A DNA stretch of 64,000 nt from Cryptoclostridium sp964637365 (GTDB lineage Bacteria > Bacillota > Dehalobacteriia > UBA7702). Positions 1 to 7,505 of the stretch are shown here, piece by piece; positions within the stretch are counted from its first letter, which is position 1; every line of letters begins with the position of its first letter. Below the pieces are notes generated by a model. That model did not search any database, had not been told where the DNA came from, and worked only from the letters and a program-made list of their open reading frames with translations. The position numbers were made by a program, and so were the translations under genes. The stretch spans positions 16,581 to 80,580 of the forward strand of contig CAZWWH010000007.1 in NCBI GenBank assembly GCA_964637365.1, read 5' to 3'.

Positions 1-1
1 G

Positions 2-601
2 GGGTTCCGTCTGGTGACAAAACGAGGAGAATTGATGCAGTCTGCTGCGGAAAAGGCGGATACCGCCATGATGGCAGTGGTAAAGCTTGCCAATGAAACC
101 GTGGAAGCTGTGTGCCAAAACTATGAACATATCTATCCCGTGAACTATAATTGTCCCGGCCAGCTGGTGGTAGCAGGATTAAAGGAGGAAATGGTCCTCT
201 TTAAAGCCGACATCAAAGCTGCCGGCGGCAGAGCCTTGCCTTTGCCTGTTAGCGGTGGATTTCACACGCCTTATATGGCGGAAGCTGCCGATGGACTTAA
301 AGCCTTTATGGAGTCTGTGGAAACATGCGTCCCTACGCTCCCTGTTTATGCCAATTACAGCGCTGCGCCCTATGGTGACAATGTGAAAGAACTTTTGACT
401 CTCCAGGTGAAGAATCCTGTCCGTTGGCAGACCATTGTGGAGGCCATGATTGTCGATGGGGTTGATACCTTCATTGAAGTAGGAGCTGGGAAAACCTTGT
501 GTGGGTTTATTGGCAAAATTGCTCCGGACGTAACAGCATATCATGTAGAGGATCGGGTAACCTATGAAGAAACAGTGAAGGCGGTGAAAAACAATGCTTA
601 G
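2..601 (+). CDS. fabD: Malonyl-CoA:ACP transacylase, 3' part (cut by window edge)
   Basis: Moves malonyl from CoA to acyl carrier protein, supplying the extender unit for fatty-acid synthesis in the cytoplasm. The frame is open to the left edge, so the N-terminal part with the GHSLGE serine motif lies outside. Seen here are the family segments RGELMQ, VNYNCPGQLVVAG and GGFHTPYM; the last carries the catalytic histidine. The GTG at 14 and ATG at 34 are internal codons and not starts, because the conserved family sequence continues upstream of them. The stop overlaps fabG by 8 bases, indicating translational coupling in the fab-acc operon. Confidence 0.95.
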   Translation, partial: GFRLVTKRGELMQSAAEKADTAMMAVVKLANETVEAVCQNYEHIYPVNYNCPGQLVVAGLKEEMVLFKADIKAAGGRALPLPVSGGFHTPYMAEAADGLKAFMESVETCVPTLPVYANYSAAPYGDNVKELLTLQVKNPVRWQTIVEAMIVDGVDTFIEVGAGKTLCGFIGKIAPDVTAYHVEDRVTYEETVKAVKNNA

Positions 602-1328
602 CAATAAAGTCGCTGTGGTTACCGGCGCCGCCAGAGGCATTGGAAAAGCCATTGCCTTGAAAATGGCGGAAAACGGCGCTGACGTGGTGCTTCTGGATGT
701 GGCTCCCTTGGAACAGGGAGATGCCTCTGCCGAAGAAATTCGTGCTACCGGCCGCAAGGCCGTCTACAAACAGTGCGATGTCACCGATTTTGACAGCACC
801 AAAGAAGTGGTCAATGCCATTATCAAAGAAATGGGCGGCATTGACATTTTAGTGAACAACGCGGGGATCACCAAGGATAAAGTGGTTCTCGCTATGAAGG
901 AAGCAGATTTTGACGCTGTTTTAAACGTGAATTTAAAAGGTGTCTTCCATATGATTAAGCATTGCTATTCTCATTTTATGAAGAAAAAAGCAGGAAAAAT
1001 CATCAACATCAGTTCTGTGGCGGGACTGATCGGCAACCCTGGTCAAGCCAATTACGCCGCCTCTAAAGCGGGAATTCTGGGACTCACCAAATCTGTGGCA
1101 CGTGAATTGGCCAGCCGCGGTGTTTGCTGTAATGCGATTGCTCCGGGATTTATTCAAACCGATATGACTGCGGGACTGGACATGGAGGATAAACTGGAAT
1201 CCATGATTCCCATGGGCCATATGGGTGAGCCCGATGATATTGCGGAGCTGGCGGTTTTCCTGGCTAGCGATAAAGCCAACTATATCACCGGGGAAGTGAT
1301 CCGTGTCGATGGCGGCACGGCAATGTAA
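594..1328 (+). CDS. fabG: 3-oxoacyl-ACP reductase
   Basis: NADPH-dependent reduction of 3-oxoacyl-ACP in the elongation cycle. It is a short-chain dehydrogenase of 244 residues, the usual length. The cofactor motif TGAARGIG is at residues 10-17, NNAG is near 88-91, and the catalytic Ser/Tyr/Lys set is Ser140 or 141, Tyr154 and Lys158. The C-terminal VDGGTAM is typical of FabG. The start ATG sits inside the end of fabD, and fabF follows after 10 bases. Assignment as FabG over another short-chain dehydrogenase rests on the neighbours as well as the motifs. Confidence 0.97.
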   Translation: MLSNKVAVVTGAARGIGKAIALKMAENGADVVLLDVAPLEQGDASAEEIRATGRKAVYKQCDVTDFDSTKEVVNAIIKEMGGIDILVNNAGITKDKVVLAMKEADFDAVLNVNLKGVFHMIKHCYSHFMKKKAGKIINISSVAGLIGNPGQANYAASKAGILGLTKSVARELASRGVCCNAIAPGFIQTDMTAGLDMEDKLESMIPMGHMGEPDDIAELAVFLASDKANYITGEVIRVDGGTAM

Positions 1329-1338
1329 TGGAGGTATT

Positions 1339-2568
1339 ATGAGAAGAGTAGTTGTAACAGGTCTCGGTGCCGTGACCCCCATCGGCAACGATGTCGAAAC
1401 CTTTTGGAATCATTTATTGGAAGGAAAAAACGGCATTGGTCCTTTGACTCATTTTGATACAGAAAACTGCCGCGTGAAAATTGCCGCAGAGGTCAAGGAC
1501 TTTGATGCCTCTTTATATATGGATAAGAACGCTATCCGTAAAAATGATTTATTCTGCCATTACGCGATGGCCGCAGCGGTTCAGGCCGTGGAGGACAGCG
1601 GCATTGAGGGTAATGTCGTTTCGGAGCGTTTTGGGGTTTATTTCGGCTCAGGCATCGGCGGTCTCAATACCATTTCCAGTGAAGTGACAAAAATGAATGA
1701 AAAAGGACCTCGGAAAGTGTCTCCCTATTTCATTCCCATGTTGATTGCTAACATGGCTGCTGGGAATATTGCCATTCGTTATCAGGCCCAAGGCCCCTGT
1801 CTTCCTGTGACAACGGCTTGTGCCACCAGTACCAATGCCGTGGGGGAAGCTTACCGCGCCATTCGCCACGGTTATGCCGACGCCATCATTGCCGGCGGCG
1901 CCGAAGCCGCCATCACGCCCATTGCTTTGGCAGGCTTCACCAATTGTATGGCTCTCTGTACCAACAATGATCCCAGTTGCGCTTCAGTTCCCTTTGATAA
2001 ACGCCGCAGCGGCTTTGTTATGGGTGAAGGTAGCGGTGCTCTGGTGCTGGAGGAATATGAGCATGCCAAAGCCCGTGGGGCCAAGATTTATGCAGAGCTG
2101 TGTGGTTACGGATCTACCTGTGACGCTTACCATGTTACCGCTCCCCATCCCGAAGCCCTTGCCAGTTCCCGCGCCATTGCCGACGCTGTGGCGGAATCGG
2201 GATTGGATACGGAGAAAATCTATATCAACGCTCATGGCACCAGTACTCCAATGAACGATAAAACTGAAACCTTAGCCATTAAAAAGGCCTTGGAAGATAA
2301 AGCGCAAAAAGCCATGATCAGCTCTACCAAGTCCATGACCGGACATATGCTGGGGGCTGCCGGTGCCGTGGAAGCAATTGTGGCAACTTTGGCGTTAAAG
2401 AACGGCGTTATTCCCCCCACCATCAACTACGAGGAACCGGATCCCGATTGCGATTTGGATTATGTACCCAATACTGCCCGCAAAGCCGATATTGAATTGG
2501 CCTTATCCACGTCTCTGGGCTTTGGCGGCCACAATGGCTGTATTGCTCTGAAAAAGGTGGTGGACTAA
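1339..2568 (+). CDS. fabF: 3-oxoacyl-ACP synthase II
   Basis: Condenses acyl-ACP with malonyl-ACP (elongating ketosynthase). Thiolase-fold protein of 409 residues. The active-site cysteine is Cys161 in TTACATSTNAVG, and the two catalytic histidines lie in NAHGTSTP and TGHMLGAAG; Cys-His-His is the KAS I/II signature. The ATG at 1339 is chosen because GGAGG at 1330-1334 precedes it and MRRVVVTGLG is the family N-terminus; an in-frame start codon at 1303 lies inside fabG and has no ribosome site. The stop shares one base with the accB start (TAATG). Confidence 0.97.
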   Translation: MRRVVVTGLGAVTPIGNDVETFWNHLLEGKNGIGPLTHFDTENCRVKIAAEVKDFDASLYMDKNAIRKNDLFCHYAMAAAVQAVEDSGIEGNVVSERFGVYFGSGIGGLNTISSEVTKMNEKGPRKVSPYFIPMLIANMAAGNIAIRYQAQGPCLPVTTACATSTNAVGEAYRAIRHGYADAIIAGGAEAAITPIALAGFTNCMALCTNNDPSCASVPFDKRRSGFVMGEGSGALVLEEYEHAKARGAKIYAELCGYGSTCDAYHVTAPHPEALASSRAIADAVAESGLDTEKIYINAHGTSTPMNDKTETLAIKKALEDKAQKAMISSTKSMTGHMLGAAGAVEAIVATLALKNGVIPPTINYEEPDPDCDLDYVPNTARKADIELALSTSLGFGGHNGCIALKKVVD

Positions 2569-3014
2569 TGGATATCAAACGGATTCGCAGTTTGGCTCAG
2601 GTAATGGAGTCTGCAGATTTAACCTTGTTGGAAATCGTGGAAGACGGCTGCTCCCTTAAAATGGAACGTAAGGGAGAAACCATCGTCGCTCCGGCTCCTG
2701 CGGCAACACCTGTGGCGGTATCTGTAGCGTCTTCTGTTTCTGCGGATACTGTTGAGATGGAAGAAGCCGTGTCCTCAGATCTTATCACGGTGACCTCTCC
2801 CACCGTAGGGGTATTTTATGCCGCTCCTTCACCGGATTCCAAAAATTTTGTGGAAGTGGGCGACCAAGTAAAAAAAGGCGACGTCCTCTGCGTCATTGAG
2901 GCCATGAAGCTGATGAATGAAATCACTGCGGAACAAGACGGCGTGATTGTGGAAATTTGTGTCGGTAACAAGCAGGTGGTCGAATACGGCCAGCCTTTGT
3001 TGCGGATGAGGTAA
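2568..3014 (+). CDS. accB: Biotin carboxyl carrier protein of acetyl-CoA carboxylase
   Basis: Carries the biotin that shuttles CO2 between AccC and AccA/AccD in malonyl-CoA synthesis. 148 residues: a conserved N-terminal helix region, an Ala/Pro/Val-rich linker at about 40-65, then the biotinyl domain from about 72. Biotin attaches to Lys114 in EAMKLMNEI. The start overlaps the fabF stop by one base. accB sits between fabF and fabZ, apart from accC, the same arrangement as the lactococcal fab-acc cluster. Confidence 0.96.
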   Translation: MDIKRIRSLAQVMESADLTLLEIVEDGCSLKMERKGETIVAPAPAATPVAVSVASSVSADTVEMEEAVSSDLITVTSPTVGVFYAAPSPDSKNFVEVGDQVKKGDVLCVIEAMKLMNEITAEQDGVIVEICVGNKQVVEYGQPLLRMR

Positions 3015-3019
3015 CATAT

Positions 3020-3442
3020 ATGAATCAGGAAGAAATCAAAAGAATTATTCCCCATCGGGATAATATGTTGTTAGTGGAGGAAGCGGAAGTCATTGACGGC
3101 GTAGCCCAGGGAAAATATCACGTACGCGGCGACGAATGGTTCTTGCAGGGGCATTTCCCCGATAATCCCGTGGTACCCGGCGTGATTCTTTGTGAAATGA
3201 TGGCCCAAGCCACCTGCGTCCTTTTATCCGATGGCGAAGCCGAAGCCGAAGGGGCAACCCCTTATTTCACCAGTATGAATAATGTCCGCTTTAAAAATCC
3301 CGTGAAACCTGGCGATACCTTTGAGAGCAAATGTGAGATTACGAAGGTGAGAAAGCCCTTCTATTTTGCCAGCGGTAAAGGCTACGTCAACGGGAAACTT
3401 TGCGTCAGCGGAGAATTTTCATTTGCGATTATGAGGAAGTGA
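3020..3442 (+). CDS. fabZ: 3-hydroxyacyl-ACP dehydratase
   Basis: Dehydrates 3-hydroxyacyl-ACP to the trans-2-enoyl form. Hot-dog fold, 140 residues. The catalytic pair is His45 in GHFPDNPVVPG and Glu59 in ILCEMMAQAT. The entry loop reads PHRDNMLLVEEA where the family usually has PHRYPFLLVDR, so it is a divergent FabZ. No enoyl-ACP reductase gene (fabI or fabK) is in the visible part of the operon; it must lie upstream or elsewhere. Confidence 0.94.
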   Translation: MNQEEIKRIIPHRDNMLLVEEAEVIDGVAQGKYHVRGDEWFLQGHFPDNPVVPGVILCEMMAQATCVLLSDGEAEAEGATPYFTSMNNVRFKNPVKPGDTFESKCEITKVRKPFYFASGKGYVNGKLCVSGEFSFAIMRK

Positions 3443-3446
3443 GCCA

Positions 3447-4763
3447 TTGTTTTCTAAAATTTTGATTGCGAACCGCGGTGAAATTGCCGTGCGGATCATT
3501 CGTGCTTGTAAGGATATGGGCATTGCCACGGTGGCGGTGTATTCTGGCGCCGATGCCGAGTCCATTCATGCCGCCTTGGCCGATGAATGTATCTGCGTTG
3601 GTCCCGCCGCCGCTGGGGAAAGCTATCTCAATCAACAGAATATTATCAGCGCAGCGTTGCTTACCGGCGCCCAGGCCATTCATCCCGGTTATGGCTTCCT
3701 TTCCGAAAATGCGGAATTTGCCAAGCTCTGTAAAAAACATGGTCTTGTCTTTATTGGTCCTCCCGGAGACATCATTGCCCAAATGGGGGACAAAGACGCC
3801 GCCCGCCGCATGATGCGAGAGGCCGGGGTGCCGGTGGTGCCCGGCTGCGATCTCGTGTCCAATGTGGAGGAAGCGAAAAAAGAAGGGGAACACATTGGCT
3901 ATCCCCTGTTAATCAAGGCTCGTGCCGGCGGCGGCGGAAAGGGCATCCGTTTGGTAAAATCCGCCGACGAATTGGAGTACGCCTATGTTGCTGCTTCGGA
4001 AGAGGCCCAGCAGGCCTTTGGAGACGGCAGCGTTTATATGGAGAAATTCCTTTCACCGGTAAAACATATTGAGATGCAGATGCTGGCCGATGAAAAGGGC
4101 AATGTCGTTTGCCTGGGGGAACGGGAATGTTCCATTCAAAAGAACAACCAGAAATTGCTAGAGGAATCGCCATCTCCTGCCATGACGCCGGAACTGCGGG
4201 CAAAAATGACAGAAGCTGCCATGAATGCGGTGAAAGCCGCTCATTATGTCAGTGCCGGTACCGTGGAATTTCTTTTGGATCAAGAAAAAAACTTTTATTT
4301 TATGGAGATGAATACCCGTTTGCAGGTAGAGCATCCTGTGACAGAGCAGGTGGCTGATATTGACTTGGTGCAGTGGCAAATCCGTATTGCGGCAGGTGTT
4401 CCCCTGGACTTTAAGCAGGATGATGTTGTGTTGAGCGGCTCTTCCATTGAATGTCGTATTAACGCCAAAGGCTGCGGTCGGGTGCCTTTCCTTCATATCC
4501 CGGGTGGTCCCCAGGTTCGTTTTGATACCGGGCTTTATCAGGGCTGTCAGATTCCACACCAATACGACTCTTTAATCGGGAAGCTTATTGTCCACGCGAA
4601 AACGCGAGAGGATGCTATCCGCAAAATGCAGTCGGCCCTTTGTGAATTGGTCATTGATGGGATTCCTAATAATATTGAGGATCAGATTGATATTGTAAGT
4701 GACGCTGATTTTAAAAAAGGCGATTATTATACGGATTTTATGGTGAAACGAGGTGAAAGCTGA
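3447..4763 (+). CDS. accC: Biotin carboxylase subunit of acetyl-CoA carboxylase
   Basis: ATP-dependent carboxylation of the biotin on AccB. ATP-grasp enzyme of 438 residues, about ten shorter than usual. Family motifs: ILIANRGEIAVRIIRACK at the N-terminus, HPGYGFLSENAEFA, the glycine-rich ATP loop AGGGGKGIRLV, and the metal/bicarbonate region MEMNTRLQVEHPVTE. The start is TTG at 3447; the ribosome site GAGGAAGTGAG overlaps the end of fabZ and no in-frame ATG fits the conserved N-terminus. The stop overlaps accD by one base. Confidence 0.96.
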   Translation: MFSKILIANRGEIAVRIIRACKDMGIATVAVYSGADAESIHAALADECICVGPAAAGESYLNQQNIISAALLTGAQAIHPGYGFLSENAEFAKLCKKHGLVFIGPPGDIIAQMGDKDAARRMMREAGVPVVPGCDLVSNVEEAKKEGEHIGYPLLIKARAGGGGKGIRLVKSADELEYAYVAASEEAQQAFGDGSVYMEKFLSPVKHIEMQMLADEKGNVVCLGERECSIQKNNQKLLEESPSPAMTPELRAKMTEAAMNAVKAAHYVSAGTVEFLLDQEKNFYFMEMNTRLQVEHPVTEQVADIDLVQWQIRIAAGVPLDFKQDDVVLSGSSIECRINAKGCGRVPFLHIPGGPQVRFDTGLYQGCQIPHQYDSLIGKLIVHAKTREDAIRKMQSALCELVIDGIPNNIEDQIDIVSDADFKKGDYYTDFMVKRGES

Positions 4764-5683
4764 TGCCCATGAATTTGCAAGGCCTGTTTCGTAAACCGAA
4801 AAATGAATTAGAACGGGGCGGACGTACGCCGAAAACACCAAATGAGGCAGTAGCAGTCGCCGCGGAACCTACGGTAAAATGTCCTCAGTGCAAAGCTGAT
4901 ATCAGTGAAACTGCGTTGATGGAGCGGCATAATGTCTGCAACTGCGGCCATCATTTTCGTCTCAATGCTCGCCAGCGCATTGACTTCATTACCGATGCCG
5001 GCAGCTTTCATGAGATGTTTGGTGATATCATTACCAAAGACGTCATCGGCTTTCAAGGCTATGAAAAAAAAATCAAGAATGCTTGTCTTGCTTCGGGCGA
5101 GAATGAAGGCGTTATTTGCGGCACTGCGGAAATTGGCGCCAACCCCTGCTGCCTTTTTGTGATGGAGGCCAAGTATATGATGGGTTCTATGGGTACCGCT
5201 GTAGGGGAACGTATTACCCGGCTTTTTGAATATGCCACGGCGCACAATCTTCCCGTGGTGGGATATACGGTTTCTGGCGGCGCAAGAATGCAGGAGGGAA
5301 TTTTATCGTTGATGCAAATGGCAAAAACCTCCGGTGCGGTAAAACGCCACAGCGACAGCGGAAATCTCTATCTTACGGTGTTGACAGACCCCACCACTGG
5401 CGGTGTTACCGCTAGCTTTGCCATGGAAGGCGATATCATTGTGGCGGAACCCGGGGCATTGGTGGGTTTTGCGGGACCTCGCGTGATCGAACAAACCATT
5501 CGCAAGAAATTACCGGAAGGCTTCCAAAAATCCGAATTTCTATTGGACCACGGTTTTGTGGACCTTATCTCTCCCCGCAGCGAACAAAAAGAAACCATTG
5601 CCCGTTTGCTGGCACTTCATGCGAAAGCTTCATGCGAAAGCTTCATGCGAAAGCTCCATGCGAAAGGGGGAAATGAATCATGA
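4763..5683 (+). CDS. accD: Acetyl-CoA carboxylase carboxyltransferase beta subunit
   Basis: With AccA it transfers the carboxyl group from biotin to acetyl-CoA. 306 residues: an N-terminal zinc ribbon at about 38-60 and a crotonase-like carboxyltransferase domain with VSGGARMQEGILSLMQMAKT. The zinc ribbon is unusual: the first pair is CPQC, but the second pair reads VCNCGHHF, a CXC where homologues have CXXC. The 3' end contains four copies of a 13-bp tandem repeat, giving the tail after residue 284 an odd, basic sequence. The start overlaps the accC stop (TGATG) and the stop overlaps accA (ATGA). Confidence 0.95.
   Translation: MPMNLQGLFRKPKNELERGGRTPKTPNEAVAVAAEPTVKCPQCKADISETALMERHNVCNCGHHFRLNARQRIDFITDAGSFHEMFGDIITKDVIGFQGYEKKIKNACLASGENEGVICGTAEIGANPCCLFVMEAKYMMGSMGTAVGERITRLFEYATAHNLPVVGYTVSGGARMQEGILSLMQMAKTSGAVKRHSDSGNLYLTVLTDPTTGGVTASFAMEGDIIVAEPGALVGFAGPRVIEQTIRKKLPEGFQKSEFLLDHGFVDLISPRSEQKETIARLLALHAKASCESFMRKLHAKGGNES
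5615..5666 (+). repeat. 13-bp tandem repeat inside the 3' end of accD
   Basis: Four head-to-tail copies of cttcatgcgaaag, at 5615-5627, 5628-5640, 5641-5653 and 5654-5666; the last differs by one base. Because 13 is not a multiple of 3, successive copies are read in different frames and the original frame returns in the fourth copy. Confidence 0.97.
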
Positions 5684-6456
5684 CCGAACCTCTGGATAAG
5701 GTGAAAGCAGCCCGTGCCAAGGGACGGCCTACCGGGCTACATTATATTAAGAATATTCTTACCGATTTCGTGGAGCTTCATGGGGATCGCCGCTTTCGTG
5801 ACGACGCTGCCATTGTTGGCGGCATTGGAATGTTGAATGGCGTTGCCGTAACTGCCATCGCCATGGAAAAGGGCTCCGACACTAAGGATAAGGTGCGGCG
5901 CAATTTTGGTGCGCCAAACCCAGAGGGGTACCGGAAGGCGCTGCGCTTGATGAAACAAGCGGAGAAATTCCACCGTCCTATCCTATGTTTTATTGATACT
6001 GCCGGCGCATTTTGTGGTGTTGGGGCAGAAGAGCGGGGACAGGGCCAAGCCATTGCCGAAAACCTTATGGAAATGATGACTCTTCGTACCCCTGTGATTT
6101 CTGTTTTAATTGGAGAAGGCGGCAGCGGCGGTGCATTGGCTTTAGCTGTGGCTGACGAGGTTTGGATGCTAGAAAACTCCATTTATTCGGTAATTTCTCC
6201 TGAAGGCTGTGCCAGCATCCTTTGGAAGGATTCCTCCAAAGTGAAGGAAGCTGCGGAATGCTTGAAGCTGACCGCTAATGATATGCTGAAAAACGGCGTG
6301 GTGGAACGGGTCATTGGGGAAGATGGTCGTGACTTTTCTGAGATTTACGAAGATTTGCGTAATCTATTGTCCCAAACCATTGAAACAAAATCTCGCCTGG
6401 AAATTGAGGAACTTTTGGAACAACGGTACCAAAGATTCCGCAAATTTGGCATGTGA
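5680..6456 (+). CDS. accA: Acetyl-CoA carboxylase carboxyltransferase alpha subunit
   Basis: Partner of AccD in the carboxyltransferase. 258 residues, like the short streptococcal/clostridial form and about 60 shorter than the E. coli protein, which has a longer N-terminus. Motifs include ELHGDRRFRDDAAIVGGIG, NFGAPNPEGYRKALRLM, CFIDTAGAFCGVGAEERGQ and GEGGSGGALALAVAD. The ATG overlaps the accD stop and is preceded by GGGGG at 5666-5670. It is the last gene of the fab-acc operon. Confidence 0.96.
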   Translation: MTEPLDKVKAARAKGRPTGLHYIKNILTDFVELHGDRRFRDDAAIVGGIGMLNGVAVTAIAMEKGSDTKDKVRRNFGAPNPEGYRKALRLMKQAEKFHRPILCFIDTAGAFCGVGAEERGQGQAIAENLMEMMTLRTPVISVLIGEGGSGGALALAVADEVWMLENSIYSVISPEGCASILWKDSSKVKEAAECLKLTANDMLKNGVVERVIGEDGRDFSEIYEDLRNLLSQTIETKSRLEIEELLEQRYQRFRKFGM

Positions 6457-6471
6457 GATTTAAATTTACCA

Positions 6472-6500
6472 TTGACAAGGGGACATATCTTTTTTATACT
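6472..6500 (+). promoter_or_regulatory. Sigma-A type promoter upstream of DUF3842
   Basis: TTGACA at 6472-6477, a 17-base spacer, then TATACT at 6495-6500. It lies 16 bases after the accA stop and would start a transcript near 6507. Confidence 0.8.
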
Positions 6501-6506
6501 ATCAAT

Positions 6507-6640
6507 AGATCATTGCGGCATAATGGATATGCCCGGAGTCAAGTAGACTTAAAAATTTTTTTTATAAAATTTTAAAAATGAAATCTTGTAGGTAATGTTG
6601 CTATGGAGGCACACAATTTTTGTGTGCCTTTTTTTATTTG
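6507..6640 (+). promoter_or_regulatory. Structured leader ending in an intrinsic terminator (attenuator-like)
   Basis: Between the promoter and the coding start lie a perfect 6-bp hairpin GGCATA/TATGCC (6517-6522 with 6528-6533), a small AGTC/GACT hairpin at about 6537-6549, an A/T-rich stretch, and a strong terminator (AGGCACACAA paired with TTGTGTGCCT at about 6607-6629, then a T-run). A terminator upstream of the first gene suggests conditional readthrough. I do not match it to a riboswitch class I can recall. Confidence 0.5.
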
Positions 6641-6659
6641 TCGATGGGGGGGGGAAACT

Positions 6660-7061
6660 ATGAAAATTGCGGTTATCGACGGCCAGGGTGGTGGTATTGG
6701 GAAACATATTACCATGAAACTCCGAAGCACCCTGGGGGAGGAGTATGAAATCATTGGTCTCGGTACCAATGCTGTGGCCACAACGGCTATGCTGAAAGCC
6801 GGAGCCAACGAAGTAGCCACCGGAGAAAGCGCTATCTCTCATATGGCGGCCAAAGTCGATATCATCGTGGGGTCGGTTTCGATTCTTTCTGCTTACAGTA
6901 TGTGCGGTGAAGTTACACCCAAAATGGTGGAAGCCATTGGCAGCTCTGACGCGAGAAAAATTTTACTTCCGGTGAATCGCAACCACATTGAAATCGTAGG
7001 TGTCGTTCGAGAGCCAGTACCTCACCAAATCGACCGTCTGGTGGCGGCCATCAAAGGATAA
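6660..7061 (+). CDS. DUF3842 family protein, putative nucleotide-binding
   Basis: 133 residues starting MKIAVIDGQGGGIGK, a glycine-rich Rossmann-like loop, followed by LGTNAVATTAMLKAGANEVATGE. This pattern is the hallmark of DUF3842, a small family of unknown function in anaerobic Firmicutes. The ATG at 6660 is preceded by a G-rich ribosome site; the open frame extends upstream through the terminator hairpin, so an earlier start is rejected. A CooT-like gene follows after 46 bases. No function is established; the context makes a metal-related or regulatory role a guess only. Confidence 0.8.
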   Translation: MKIAVIDGQGGGIGKHITMKLRSTLGEEYEIIGLGTNAVATTAMLKAGANEVATGESAISHMAAKVDIIVGSVSILSAYSMCGEVTPKMVEAIGSSDARKILLPVNRNHIEIVGVVREPVPHQIDRLVAAIKG

Positions 7062-7107
7062 CAAATTTTGAATTGACTCATAACAAAACATTAAAGGAGG
7101 AAAAATC

Positions 7108-7305
7108 ATGTGTGAAGCCAATGTTTATTTGAAAGAAAAAGATGATGAAGAGTATCAATTATTGATGGAAAGCGTTGATAAGGTGATTCCCAATGGGGAG
7201 GAAATCATTTTGGAAAGCATCTTCGGTCAAAGAAAAACCGTAAAAGCACGTATTAAGGAAATGGTCTTGGTCGATCATAAAATCATGCTTGACCGTATTT
7301 CTTAA
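7108..7305 (+). CDS. CooT-family nickel-binding protein
   Basis: 65-residue protein beginning MCEANVYL and containing SVDKVIPNGEEIILESIFGQRKTV (residues about 22-45), the pattern of the CooT family, small beta proteins that bind nickel through Cys2. The founding member helps nickel insertion into carbon monoxide dehydrogenase. No CODH gene is in this window, so the partner enzyme is unknown. A strong ribosome site AAAGGAGG precedes the ATG. Probably co-transcribed with the DUF3842 gene. Confidence 0.8.
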   Translation: MCEANVYLKEKDDEEYQLLMESVDKVIPNGEEIILESIFGQRKTVKARIKEMVLVDHKIMLDRIS

Positions 7306-7325
7306 TATCCACCGCCTGTCATTGC

Positions 7326-7360
7326 GGCGGCACTGCCTAATAGGGTGTGCCGCCTTTTGT
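7326..7360 (+). terminator. Intrinsic terminator after cooT
   Basis: GGCGGCAC (7326-7333) pairs with GTGCCGCC (7347-7354), followed by TTTTGTGATTTTT. Confidence 0.85.
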
Positions 7361-7419
7361 GATTTTTAATACCATTTTTCAAGAATGGATTTCATAAAGC
7401 GGTTGACAGTGACTGCGAC

Positions 7420-7448
7420 TTGACTTTTTTGTGGGAGAATTATATACT
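7420..7448 (+). promoter_or_regulatory. Promoter of the LCP gene
   Basis: TTGACT at 7420-7425, a 17-base spacer, TATACT at 7443-7448. The start codon follows 57 bases later. Confidence 0.75.
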
Positions 7449-7505
7449 TATTTTAACTATATATCAATAACTTTGTAATAAAAAGTACTTTCAAAGAGGA
7501 CATTT

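Noticed and set aside
1303..1338. Upstream start for fabF
   Set aside because: Lies in fabG, lacks a ribosome site; GGAGG and the family N-terminus support 1339.
5615..5666. CRISPR-like repeat array
   Set aside because: Direct 13-bp repeats without spacers, inside a coding sequence.
6507..6640. Known riboswitch class (purine, fluoride, NiCo, c-di-GMP, preQ1)
   Set aside because: Compared from memory; none of the conserved cores is present. Left as an unassigned leader.
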